From Przewalskia tangutica (Eukaryota; Streptophyta; Magnoliopsida; Solanales; Solanaceae), in assembly GCA_029844215.1 (NCBI GenBank), contig CM056733.1, positions 48,807,142-48,871,141 of the forward strand: a stretch of 64,000 bases of DNA, given 5' to 3'. The notes under the pieces were generated by a model. The model was not told where the DNA came from. It saw nothing but the letters and a program-made list of their open reading frames with translations, and searched no databases. Below are positions 45,711 through 56,468 of this stretch, piece after piece. The translations under genes and the position numbers were made by a program. Each line of letters starts with the position of its first letter. Positions within the stretch are counted from its first letter, which is position 1.

Positions 45711-47353
45711 TAAACGCTCTTTTAAGACAGATTAAGATAATACCATGCTTTCCTTTTAAATCAACTAAGGCAATATTATGCCCTTCTTTTTAAACCAAAA
45801 CACTTTCCGTCTTAAATTCAAGTATCAACATTCTTTTCCAAAAGTTCAAGTTTGCCTAATTTTCAAATACTCAAGTCTCTCATTTTCGAAAGGTTTCGTA
45901 GCTCATAGTCTTAATCGCTTAATAACATAATTCTCTTTTAAAACAATTTGAGTAACATATGCCTTATGTGTGAGTAGGTTATTCTTGTTTATAATAATCT
46001 TATTAAAGCTGTCATGATCTAGGAAATGTAATACAATTTTGTCTTATCTTATCTTCTATGCAGATGGAGGTTTCTACTGGTTTTAATATAATTACTTATT
46101 TGTCAATACATTTTCCTTTATTAACGCTGCAGTGGTTCGTTCGGTACTTATTCTCATTTCTGAAATCAGTAAAACATTATTCTTTTAAAAACCAAGTACT
46201 CATTACTTACGAATGAGGTTTCACACTTTTTAACAAAATTCATGTCAATTCAATTAAGTCAAGTCTCTTATCTTCTAAAATCAATAAACCATTCTTTTTA
46301 TCTCTCTTAAGTCGTTATACCTAACTTCCCATAAAGCTAGTATAACTCTTAAGCTTTCAAAACCAAGTATTACTCTTCTTTCAAAAACGATTCTTAATTC
46401 TTTTGAAATACTTTAAGATTCTTTATTATTTAAAACTTAAGTCAAAAAACATCGAAGTAAAACCACGTTCAGTTAACACACGTACGTCTATCGTACTATA
46501 TATATTCTTTTAAAATATCATGCTCAAGAGGATAGGAAGAATCACATACCTCGCGACGATTACCGACAATTAGCAAAACGCTCCAAATCAGTAATCACGC
46601 TAGCCTTTTCCACCCTTCGAGTAGAATACGCTACTCGCAGTACTTCAACCTATAACGGTCATACAAGTCTATCAACGTCTAGACTACTCTGTCAAATAAT
46701 TCTAGATACGGATTCCTTATTCTACGGAAAGTTGGACAACACTTCCACCACAAACTACAAGTCTCAGTAAATACAATCTATGTAAGTCTGATTCAATTCT
46801 CTTCTTTTATACCATCCTTATATATATCTTATACTCATTCCTATACTACCATAGTATGTAATTTCCAATTACAATAGAAGGACAAGAGTATTTACCTCGA
46901 TAAGCCCAAAATTATCCAAGTTTATATGTCGATCCTGAGCAACGTTTAGCTCCTATTCTGAACGCTCCAATACGCTCCAAGAACCCTTAGAAGTTCTACA
47001 CAACTTCTACTTAACACTTCAACCGACTATGAAGATTTCCTTAGGGTTTCGTTTTTGTGACTGAAGGGAAGTATAATAGTATTTCTGGGCTTTTAGTATA
47101 GGGGTAACCTTGGAATACTACAAGGTATTTGGGCCAAGGTATTTTGGAATTGTAACAATACTTGGAGAATACTTTTCTACCAAGGGGGGGGGGGTATTTT
47201 ACGAGAACAACTCAAGAGGGGGGGGTTTGTTTCGGCCAAGGCTTCACAAAGGGGGAGGGGGGTGCTCTTGGACGAGAGCCTTTCAAAGGGGGAGAGGGAT
47301 TTCAAGACTTAGAAATTATTTTGTGGATGAAGAAGTCTTCAACTAAGGGGGGG

Positions 47354-47361
47354 TATTTATA
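47354..47361 (-). promoter_or_regulatory. TATA box, LTR of G
   Basis: TATAAATA on the minus strand, about 410 bp from the LTR start. Confidence 0.65.
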
Positions 47362-47766
47362 GGCCAATCAATGGCCAAGATTAAGGCAAGTGGAGGGCAA
47401 GTGGAGGGTGGGGATTTGGGCAAGTGTACCTTATCCATCTACTACACAAATATCACAAAATATCCTACCTAATCCTTGACCAAAAATAAAGGCCAAAAAC
47501 GTGCCAAGAAGTCCCCTCCATTGCCGTCCACTTGAGGGACAAGTGTCGCCCTCCCGTTGGTCCAAAATATTTCATCTCTCGGAAAAATCCGTAAAAATAA
47601 TAAATGTTGCAATCGTAATTTTCGCTTCGCAAAGTCCGGAAAACGTTTCGTCGGAAAACAATTCTTTTCGCTAGTTGTGCACAAATTTCGTCCCTTTGCC
47701 TACTTAAGGCTAAAACTTTTGTACGTACGCCCTCACGTACATACTCTGGAAATACGGGGTATAACA

Positions 47767-48187
47767 AAAGTTGTCCTACTAGGTTGAATCCTCACTGACC
47801 TCTTCTTATGTACCAGTTATGCCTCCACGCAAGGCAACCAGAGCCTAGAAGGGCAAGGCAGCGGAGGGAGCTGCTAGTAGGACGCCGAGAGTTACGGGGG
47901 CACAGGCCCAGTCTTTACCTGAGGAGATGTTTCAGACGACGAGTTCCACGACGTCGCCACCCCCAGCAGAGTTCGGAGCGGCAGCAGCGGCTGCTGAGAC
48001 CACGATACCTGAGCCTCCAGTTACACAGCCTGGAGCGGAGGATATGGGCTACAAGGAGATGGCCCAGTTATTGGCCAGGATCGTGGCTAGGCAGGAGGAT
48101 AGACGGGAGAAGCGGCGATTCGGTTGTACCGTAGTCCACCTGAGTCGATAACGAGGCTGGGACTTTTGAGTTGCGACCACGAGTTCT
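47767..48187 (+). pseudogene. leader and gag N-terminus of element H
   Basis: A plus-strand leader (47767-47818) precedes an ATG at 47819. Codons read MPPRKATRA, a TAG where other copies have CAG, then KGKAAEGAAS, AQAQSLPEEMFQTTSSTT, AEFGAAAAAAETT and MGYKEMAQLLARIVARQED. The last 60 bp match the FLSCSPPEF region but with CAG reduced to CG twice (TTGCGACCACGAG). An LTR tail cuts it at 48188. Confidence 0.83.
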
Positions 48188-48226
48188 TGTCATGACCGAA
48201 CCGGGCCGTGGTAGTGCCTTACCCGG
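48188..48226 (-). repeat. LTR tail fragment, 39 bp
   Basis: TGTCATGACCGAACC...CTTACCCGG matches an LTR end on the minus strand. It sits between fragment H and element C, which begins with its own TGTCACGACC at 48227; CCCGG before it may be a target duplication of C. Confidence 0.7.
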
Positions 48227-51200
48227 TGTCACGACCCGACCTCGGGCCCGCGACTGGTGCCTTACCCCGGGCACCCTAGTGATACAACATCAGAGAAAAA
48301 CCAGCGGAAAATAAAAACTCATGAAAGAAAAATAGTGAAATAAGAAAACAGGCTAACCCAAACGGTTACCTTTTGTACATAAAAGAAAACTTGAGCGATT
48401 ACATCCTTACAACCCACGCCTTGCGATTACTCTGCACCTCTAAGAATTTTATAACAATAATGACGGACGGGGCCCGCCATGCCCACGAATGTACAAAAGT
48501 CTACTACTTGAGAAACCGTACCCACAGACAAGCTTCCAGAGATATGGAGCTTTCAGGCGAGCAACGATCCTAAGAGGCGGATCGCAAGCTATATACTTCA
48601 ACTGCGGCATGAGCGGCCCAAAGGAGGTCGATAACAGTACCAAGTATGTGAATCGAAAAATCGTAAATGAAATCATAACAGTCTATATAAAACAGGAGAC
48701 ATATATGATAACCAAACTACAGTTCACAATATATATATAGCAGTCATGTCAAGTCAGGGACTCATGCCCGTAAAATCATCACTCAAGCACAACAGGAATT
48801 TAACGCACAATGGCGCGTATGCCCCAAAGATCTCACCTCGGTATAAGCATGGACCTGGAACCGTCCTAGTGGGCCCATACCCGTGGACCATCCAACATGT
48901 CAGTATGCCCAAAGGAGATAACAAGATAATACTCACTGTGGAAGCATACCCGTGGGCTACCCAACGTGTCAGTATGTCCAAACAAATAACAAGATAATAC
49001 TCACTGTGGACGCATACCCGTGGGCTACCCAACGTGCCAGTATGTCCAAACAAATAACAAGATAACACTCCTAATGGAAGCATACCCGTGGGCTACCCAA
49101 CATGTCAGTATGTCCAAGAGGATCGATATAGTGGAAGCATACCCGTGGGCTACCCAACGTGTCAGTATGTCCATCAATCAACCAGATAGTCGGCCCTCCA
49201 TCGAGAGACTCGGTAGCACACAATCAAATATTTGCACAACAAAGGCTATCACAACAAGCATAGGCAAGTTCAACGTACTCATAGTCCTTTATTTTATTAT
49301 AACAAATCTGGGTGTTAACCCCAAGGTACTACATACTTTAACTCTTTAAAAGATCCATTTCTTTCACCAAAGTCACACGATACCCGTAGTATCAAAAATA
49401 GAGTAACTATCTTTTTAAGAAAACCAAAACAATTTCCATACCTTCTTTTTAAACCAACTTAAGACAAAATGTGACTTCTTTTTAAACGAAAACACTTCAA
49501 ATTCTCAAGTCTATCTCTTTTATAATTCAAGCTTCTTACTTTGGAATTTAGGAAGATCAAAACTTGTTATAATGTTCTTATTAAGCAGTCATGATCTAGA
49601 AAATGTAATACAATTTTGTCTTATCATAGCTTCTATGCAGATGGAGGTTTTTACTGGTTTTAATAATAATTAATTGGTCAATACATTTTCCTTTATTAAC
49701 GCTGCAGTGGTTTGTTCGATACTTATTCTCATTTCCGAAATCAATATGACTTATTCCTTTTAAAACACAATTACCCATTTCTCAAAAATGCGGTTTCACA
49801 ACTTTTAACACCAACCAAGTCATTTATAAGTCAAGTCTCTTATCTTTTAAAAATCCACAAACCATTTCTTTACCTACATGAAGTTGTTATAACAAACTTC
49901 CCATAAAACCATTATAACACTTTATGTTTTAGACCAACCAAATACAACCATAAACATTTATGAGACCAAGAGGGCTTATTCTTTTACACCCTAGTACCCA
50001 TTACTAACGAATAAGATTTTACTACTTTTTCCACACAATGAAGCCCTTTACACTTCATATCAAGTCAAAGCACAAAAGGGAAATCAAATTCCTTTACCAC
50101 GCGTGCGTCTACCGCACTATATATTTCACAAATAGTCATGCTCAAGAGGATAGGAAGAATCACATACCTCGCGACGATTATCGACAAGTAGCAAACTGTT
50201 CCAAAGTACTATACTCTTGCTAGCCTTTTCCACCCTCCAAGTAGAGTATGTTACTCGTAGTACTTCACCCTATAATGGTCATAATACATCTATTAGGTCC
50301 TAGCTTTAACGTATAATACTCTAATTGCAAAGCCCCTTATTCTAGGGAAATTTGGGCAACATTTCCTTTGTTTCTACGTACTTTGCCACCTTTTCAAGGC
50401 CGTATTCAATAACCAAACGCCACCTTTAAGGCTCAAATAAATTCAGCAAATACAAGGGGATTACACGCCTAACAATGCGTGTAACATTCCGCCCCACAAT
50501 AATACAAAATAAACCAATAATTTCCATGTCATTCTTGGCCAACAATGTAACCAATCCTAAATCCCTTTCAATTCTTTTCCAATCCAAGTTCTTAGGTCTA
50601 ACATGATATCTAGCCCTAGACATCTTCAACAACTACAATCCCCCCCCCTCCTTTACAACATGCGACGACTAAATTAGTAACCCAATTGAAGTTACAATCT
50701 TAAGGCTAACATGCCCATTTCGGTTTTCAACAAGACAACAAGATCCAAATCTATTCAAACTTAAATATAACAGCCTCAGGCTCATTTCTAAACTACTATA
50801 ACAAGTATTAACTCATATCCAAGAGAAAGGGAAACTTTTACCTTTTGGAATAGCCCACAAAAGCCCTTTTCTTCCACTTCTTTCCCGTCAACTACGCCCA
50901 CCAGCGCTTCCCACAAGTTCACCCACACTTTGCCTTCTTGCCGCCGCTCCAACAATTTTTCCCCTTAGGCTAGGTTTTCTTCACAAACTAGAGAGAAAGG
51001 GAGAGGAGTTCTTAGGAGGGTTTCCAAAATGAAATGGCCAAGTCTTCCAAGACTTGCCCTAAAATAGGCCCCTTTCCTGGTCAAAAGGATGGAAGGGACA
51101 CTTGTCACCCTCCCATAGACTTTTAACAAAATATCCCCTGATTTTCGCCCATTACCGCAGAAAAAATCCCGCCTTGGCGCCGTGGCGCTTCCACTTCCGA

Positions 51201-51601
51201 GAAATTCCCCGCATTTCGGCGCCGCGGCCCTGCATTCCGGCGCCGCGGCGCTGCAACCTCTGCGAACCCCCAGTACAACCGGCGCGCTGCCCGCTCCGGA
51301 GCGGCGCTGGGACCACGAACCAAACCATCGCTTTGCACATCTGCGCACCGAACTTGTAACTTCCATAACTTTTGACTCCGATGCCCTATCGACGAACGGT
51401 TTGTTGCGTTGGGAACTAGATTTAACGGACTACACACTAGGCTTTTTAAACACCTAACAATTCTTAACAACTGGGGTACAACACTCCAAGGTGTACTCAA
51501 AATCCGTCCAACACATGTTTGTCAACTTATCTTTCCACTTTCAAATCTTATATTCCTTGGTATGTTCTTATCTTATCTTCTTGAATTTACGGGGTGTAAC
51601 A
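48227..51601 (-). repeat. 3' LTR of copy C, 3375 bp
   Basis: TGTCACGACCCGACC to GGGGTGTAACA. It carries the 65-bp minisatellite, the 165-bp module (49574-49741), the palindrome near 49878-49925, a single 36-bp unit near 50763 and a GC-rich tract near 51210-51300. It lacks an obvious TATAAATA box. Confidence 0.92.
48870..49180. repeat. LTR minisatellite, about 65-bp unit, five to six copies
   Basis: Units share ATACCCGTGGGCTACCCAA, CGTGTCAGTATGTCC and AAATAACAAGATAA, the same array as at 11625 in the solo LTR. Confidence 0.9.
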
Positions 51602-51637
51602 TTCTCCCCCCCTTAGAAACATTCGTCCCGAATGTTC
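51602..51637 (-). promoter_or_regulatory. polypurine tract and hairpin of C
   Basis: AACATTCGGGACGAATGTT (51637-51619, minus strand) and then AAGGGGGGGGAGAA directly before the LTR. Confidence 0.87.
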
Positions 51638-52092
51638 CTTCTAAGTCTCCAAAACGCAGGCGCTGGTGTAGTCTTCACTACTACACCCACAAAAATCAAT
51701 TATGCCTCCCATGGCCATAATATCACACATGCGCAAAACTCTAAATTCTAGCCAATGAGGGATCATCTCTAATATCACAAAAGCTCCCACCACACATGGA
51801 CTTATCACCCGAATACACTCCCCGTATACTATGTACTCCGACAAAGACAACTGTAAAATATTTTACTCTAGCCGGCCTTACCTCTAAGGTCTCGATTGTT
51901 ATAAATTCTAAAGTTCAAAGTTTCTCATCCCCAGACTTACCCTTTTTCACTAGCCAAGCTTCTAAATCACATTTTTAACACAAAGCTATCCGAACATAAC
52001 ACTTAACACATCACCATAACATCAATGCCTACTAGTCTCTAGAGGGTTAAGAATATACCTGTAACTATTGCTTCACTTTCCCTTTTGTCGTT
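51638..52092 (-). other. non-pol spacer of copy C
   Basis: About 455 bp, half the length in A and B. The in-frame codons after the gag stop (NDKRESEAIVTG) and the peptide pattern VILEMIPHWLEF (about 51750-51785) are shared with the other gag-only copies. No pol motif is seen. Confidence 0.6.
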
Positions 52093-53279
52093 CTACTCAT
52101 GTTCCTTCCCTGCACGGCGCACAAAAGGAGGAGATGAATCAGTCACTGATCCCGAAGGCTGAGTCTCTACATCCGCGCTACCTCTGGTTGGACAATTTCT
52201 CGCAAAATGGCCCTGCTGGCCGCATGTAAAACAAACTCTCATTCCAGCACGACACTCCCCATCATGGAGCCTACCACAACGACCACAACGAGGTAGGGGT
52301 GGTCCCATCTGACTAACATCCCTGCTCCCCCAAAAACCTGAAACCTTGGTGCCCTGACCTGCTCCGGAATCTCCCGAACGTCCTGAAGACTGTGGCGGAG
52401 CACTCCGTACTGACGGAGGCGCATAACTAGTCTGCTGCTGAAGCTGCCTGCCTCGAAGGTCACCAGAGGACTCTGCTGTCCTGGCCCTCTTCTGCTGATC
52501 TCGATTATTCCGTCGACCTCTACGTTCCTCAGTCTGCTGCGCATAGGCCTGGATGCGGGCAATGTCCATGCCCGGCTGAAGAGCTACTGCTGTGCATCCC
52601 TCCGCTAAATAATCATCGAGCCCGGTGACATAACGGTGCACTCTATCCTCCATATCGGCTACCAAAGCGGGGACATACCGCCAATGAGTCAAACTTACAT
52701 TGTACTTTCCGAATCAGGCGCCTCTCTGTCTCAAAGATCAAAAATCTGCCGGCCCGTGCTCTCATCCGTGGCGGCAAGAAATGGCCAAGGAAAGCCTCTC
52801 GAGAACTGCGTCCATACACCGAGGCGCATGCTCCCCGTGATAGCTCCGTGAATCAAACCACGATCGGCAGTATCACGCAGCCGATGTGAACCCAAAACCA
52901 CTGACTCGGTCGCCGAAGCCTTGATCACTCTCATGATCCGCTGTAACTGTCGGATGAACTCCTGCGGATCATCCTCAGGCCTCGACCCGTAGAACTCAGG
53001 TGGGCTGCAACTCAGAAAATCCCGTAGTCTCAAACTATCTGATCTCGGGTGAACTACGGGTACTACTGGAACTGGGACTGCTGCATCCAACCTATCCTCG
53101 TGTCTCGCCACGATCCTGGCTAACAACTGGGCCATCTCCTTGTACCCCATCTCCTCTGCCCCAGGCTGTGGGACTGGAGGCTCAGGTGCCGTGGTCTCGG
53201 TAGAGACCGCTGCTGCTCTACTCGCAGCTCCCTCTGCTGCCCTGCCCTTCTGGGCTCTGGTTGCCTTGCGTGGAGGCAT
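52093..53279 (-). pseudogene. gag of copy C
   Basis: The start codon is at 53279. The first 160 codons are open: MPPRKATRAQKGRAAEGAAS, GYKEMAQLLARIVARHEDR, RSDSLRLRDFLSCSPPEFYG, DPQEFIRQLQRIMRVIKAS and VLGSHRLRDTA. About 40 residues present in H and A after AASR are absent, in frame. A damaged stretch (about 52690-52870) shifts frame; then 52692-52093 is open with VADMEDRVHRYVTGLDDYLA, a Gln/Ser-rich linker, RCGRLHDGEC and a perfect knuckle CFTCGQQGHFARNC. It ends at TAG 52093. It is the best-preserved gag here and is one patch away from intact. Confidence 0.9.
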
Positions 53280-53470
53280 AACTGGTACAAAAAGGGTACG
53301 TCAGAGGGAGTCCAACTTATAACACAGCTCTAAGGCACGATCTCAGAGTGAGAAGAAGGGAAACCAATCCTAAATATCCTATAGCCTCCTGATTATAGAT
53401 GTGGTGCACAACACACCGATAATCAAGACTCTACTGGATACGGTCTGTAGACACTTTCCGAGGATTAACT

Positions 53471-53482
53471 GCTCTGATACCA
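53471..53482 (-). promoter_or_regulatory. primer binding site of C (tRNA-Met type)
   Basis: Exact TGGTATCAGAGC on the minus strand, four bases from the LTR. A leader of about 190 bp (53280-53470) without genes follows. Confidence 0.92.
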
Positions 53483-53486
53483 CTTT

Positions 53487-53917
53487 TGTCACGACCCGAC
53501 CTCGGGCCCGTGACTGGTGCCTTACCCCGGGCACCCTAGTGATACAACATCAGAGAAAAACCAGCGGAAAATAAAAACTCATGAAAGAAAAATAGTGAAA
53601 TAAGAAAACAGGCTAACCCAAACGGTTACCTTTTGTACATAAAAGAAAACTTGAGCGATTCATCCGCCTGACCACACTTGCAGTGCTACAGACCTCTAAG
53701 AATTTTATAACAATAATGACGGGACAGGGCCCCGCCATGCCCCTGAATGTACAAAAGTCTACTACTTCAGGAAACCGTACCACAGGACAAGCTTCCGGAG
53801 ATATGGAGCTTTCCGAGAACTGAACAGCGATCCTCAGAGAGCGGATCAACAAGCTATGTACTTCAACCTGCGGCATGACGCGGCCCGAAGGAGTCGATCT
53901 AACAGTACCAAGTATGT
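53487..53917 (-). repeat. 5' LTR of copy C, truncated
   Basis: TGTCACGACCCGACC followed by 431 bp matching the 3' LTR, including the palindrome at 53716-53738. It stops after AAGTATGT where element E begins. Its promoter region is therefore outside the window, beyond E. Confidence 0.88.
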
Positions 53918-56462
53918 TGTAACGACTGTTCGAGCCGTGGATCGTGCCTTACCCGGGCACCCAAGTAGTCAAACATCAGAGTAATCAGCGGAATATAAAA
54001 ACAAGGCATGAAACAATTGTAAATGAGACACATTTTATCTGAGAAAAGGTCGCCTTTCGGCATATATACATATAACCAAAATCTGGCAGTTACATTCCAA
54101 CTGTACAACAGGACTACAGACCTCTAAGAAGATAAGAAACTATGGCGGGACAGGGCCCCGCCATACCCTGAATGTACAAAACTATCTACAACAACAGGGA
54201 GATAATACCCAAAAGTCGAGCCTCCGGAAAAGATAGAGCTCCTGACACCAAAGCAAAAGATCCTAAGGATGCGGATCTAGCACCTGCTTTCCCTTACCTG
54301 CGGCATGAGCGGCCCCAGGAGGTCGATACAACAGGTACCAAGTATGTGAAACTGTAAAGTACTTTAAATGAAATCATTATCATTTTAAAACCAATTTTAC
54401 AAATATGTACGAAACAACCAAGGTAACCGCACATAGTGCCACATCATAAACAAGAGCAACAATAGGTAAACTGTAACAGGTCTTTTCTAGGCTACGAATG
54501 ATCGAAGCAAGGCCAATCGCCCATAGTATCATTATGCATGCCTAATCCTGGACTCCCGTAGTCCGCATAGGCCACCTAGGCCCGCATGAGGTATTCTCCC
54601 ACATCGAGGGTAGCTACTCCTCGGCATCGCCCCGACTCGTGGTCGCGTGGCCACATAGACCGCATGGCCACATGGACCGCACACTAACCTGGAACTCTCG
54701 TAGCTCCGCATAGGTCCCTTGGACCCACATGAGGTATTCTCGAATCATAGTCACACAGACTGCCTGAGGTATACCCCGCATCGGGAGGCAACTTAACCCC
54801 CGGTATATCATCTCAAGAGGTGAGTGATGTAATACTAACATAACGGCTTATCGTTAAACAACATAAGCACAATAAGAATAACCTCTTTACACAAACGTTA
54901 CAGGATACTAACACACATAGCATCACAATATGTCTACTCAACAAACCATCTTACTATACCTTCCAGAAATCAATACAAGTCTTTTATAAACACATAAGTA
55001 AACCGTTCCTTTTATGTTTCTTAAGTCGTTATACCTAACTTCCCATAAAGCTAGTATAACTCTTAAGCTTTTGTTTAAAAACCAAGTATTACTCTTCTTT
55101 CAAAAAAATGATTCATAATTCTTTTTGAAATACTTCAAGATTCTTATTATTTAGACTCAAGTCAAAAGACGTCAAGTAATACCATGTTCAGTCAACACAC
55201 GTACGTCTACCGTACTATATATAGTTTTAAAATATCATGCTCAAGAGGATAGGAAGAATCACATACCTTCTCGGCGAAATCCACCTGCCAAGTCGAATAT
55301 GTCGCGCGCAGAGTATCAACCTATAATAGTCAAATACGTCTATCAACGTCTAGACTACTTTGTAGGACATTCTAAGCAGAGGGTTCTCTATTCTACGGAA
55401 AATCGAGCAGCACTTCCCTACCCGGTAACTATACAAGTCTACTGTAAATACAGTCCTATGTAAGTATAGTTCAATCTTCTTTAATTCTTCTGAGGTGATT
55501 ACTGTTCAATTCTCTTCTTTAATATCCTTATATGTATTTTATACTTATTTCTATACTTCTACAGTATGTATTCTTCAATTACAATAGAAGGATAAGATTA
55601 TTATTTACCTCGATAAGCCCAAAATTATCCAAGATATAAGTCGATCCTGAGCAAGGTTTAGCTCCTAATCTGTACGCTCCAATTCACTCCAAGAAACCCT
55701 TAGAAGTTTCTACACAACGTCTACTTACTACTTCAACCAACTATGAAGATTTCCCCAGGGTTTCGTTTAGTGACTAATGGATATAAGATAGTATTTCTGG
55801 GCTTTTTGTATAGGGGTGACTTTGGAATATATAAGATATACGGCTAGGGTATTTTGGGGATAGTAACAATACTTGGAGAGTATTTTCTACCAAGGGGGGA
55901 AAGGGCTTTTCTTGAGACTACTAGGAAAAGGGGAAGGGGTGTTTCGGCTAAGCTCTCAAGAGGGGAAGTGAGGCTTGGACGAAAGCTCTCTAGAGGGGGA
56001 AGGGAGTTTTAAGACTTGAAAGATGATTTGTGGATGAAGAAGTCTTCAACTCAAGGGGGGTATTTATAGGACTTTCAAGGGTCAAGATGAAGGCAAGTGG
56101 AGGGCAAGTGGAGGGTGGGGATTTGCACAAGTGCACCCTATCCCTACTCCACAAATCACTCACAAACATTGACCCTTGGTTTAGGCCTTAAAATCGTGCC
56201 AACCAAGCCCTCTTTGCCGTCCACTTGAGGGTGACAAGTGTCACCCTCTCGTTGGTCCAAAATATTTCATCTCTCGGAAAAATCCGCAAAAAAAATAAAT
56301 GTCGCAGCCGTAATTTTCCCTTCGCAAGCTTTGGAAGACGTTTCGTCGGAAAACAATTATTTTCGTGGGTTGTGCACAAATTTCGTCCTATGCCTAACTT
56401 TAAGGCTTAAACTTTTGTACGTACGCCCTTACGTACATACTCAGGAAATACGGGGTATAACA
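53918..56462 (-). repeat. LTR E1 (outermost), 2545 bp
   Basis: It starts TGTAACGACTG, a damaged form of TGTCACGACCCG, and ends GGGGTATAACA. The palindrome ATGGCGGG...CCCGCCAT is at 54142-54164 and a TATA box at 56061-56068 (minus strand). Confidence 0.9.
56061..56068 (-). promoter_or_regulatory. TATA box, LTR E1
   Basis: TATAAATA on the minus strand, about 400 bp from the LTR start, as in E2 and E3. Confidence 0.62.
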
Positions 56463-56468
56463 TTTTTT

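Larger units (their letters stand above)
44452..47766 (-). mobile_element. 5' end of element G
   Basis: On the minus strand: LTR (47766-44824), primer site, leader and the first codons of gag, cut at 44452 by element F. The rest of G is not in the window, lost with the truncated left side of F. Whether G was gag-pol or gag-only cannot be told. It was inserted into the leader of fragment H. Confidence 0.85.
44824..47766 (-). repeat. 5' LTR of G, 2943 bp
   Basis: TGTCACGACC to GGGGTATAACA. It is a type-1 LTR but about 450 bp longer than that of F; it has the 165-bp module (45997-46166) and a private 41-bp minisatellite. Two palindromes of the GTTATAC/CATAAAG kind are present. Confidence 0.88.
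48227..53917 (-). mobile_element. gag-only LTR element, copy C
   Basis: On the minus strand: truncated 5' LTR (53917-53487), intact primer site, gag, a short spacer, purine tract and a full 3' LTR (51601-48227). The internal region is 1885 bp and has no pol. Its 5' LTR is cut by element E at 53918. LTR type 3 matches the solo LTR at 10966. Confidence 0.9.
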
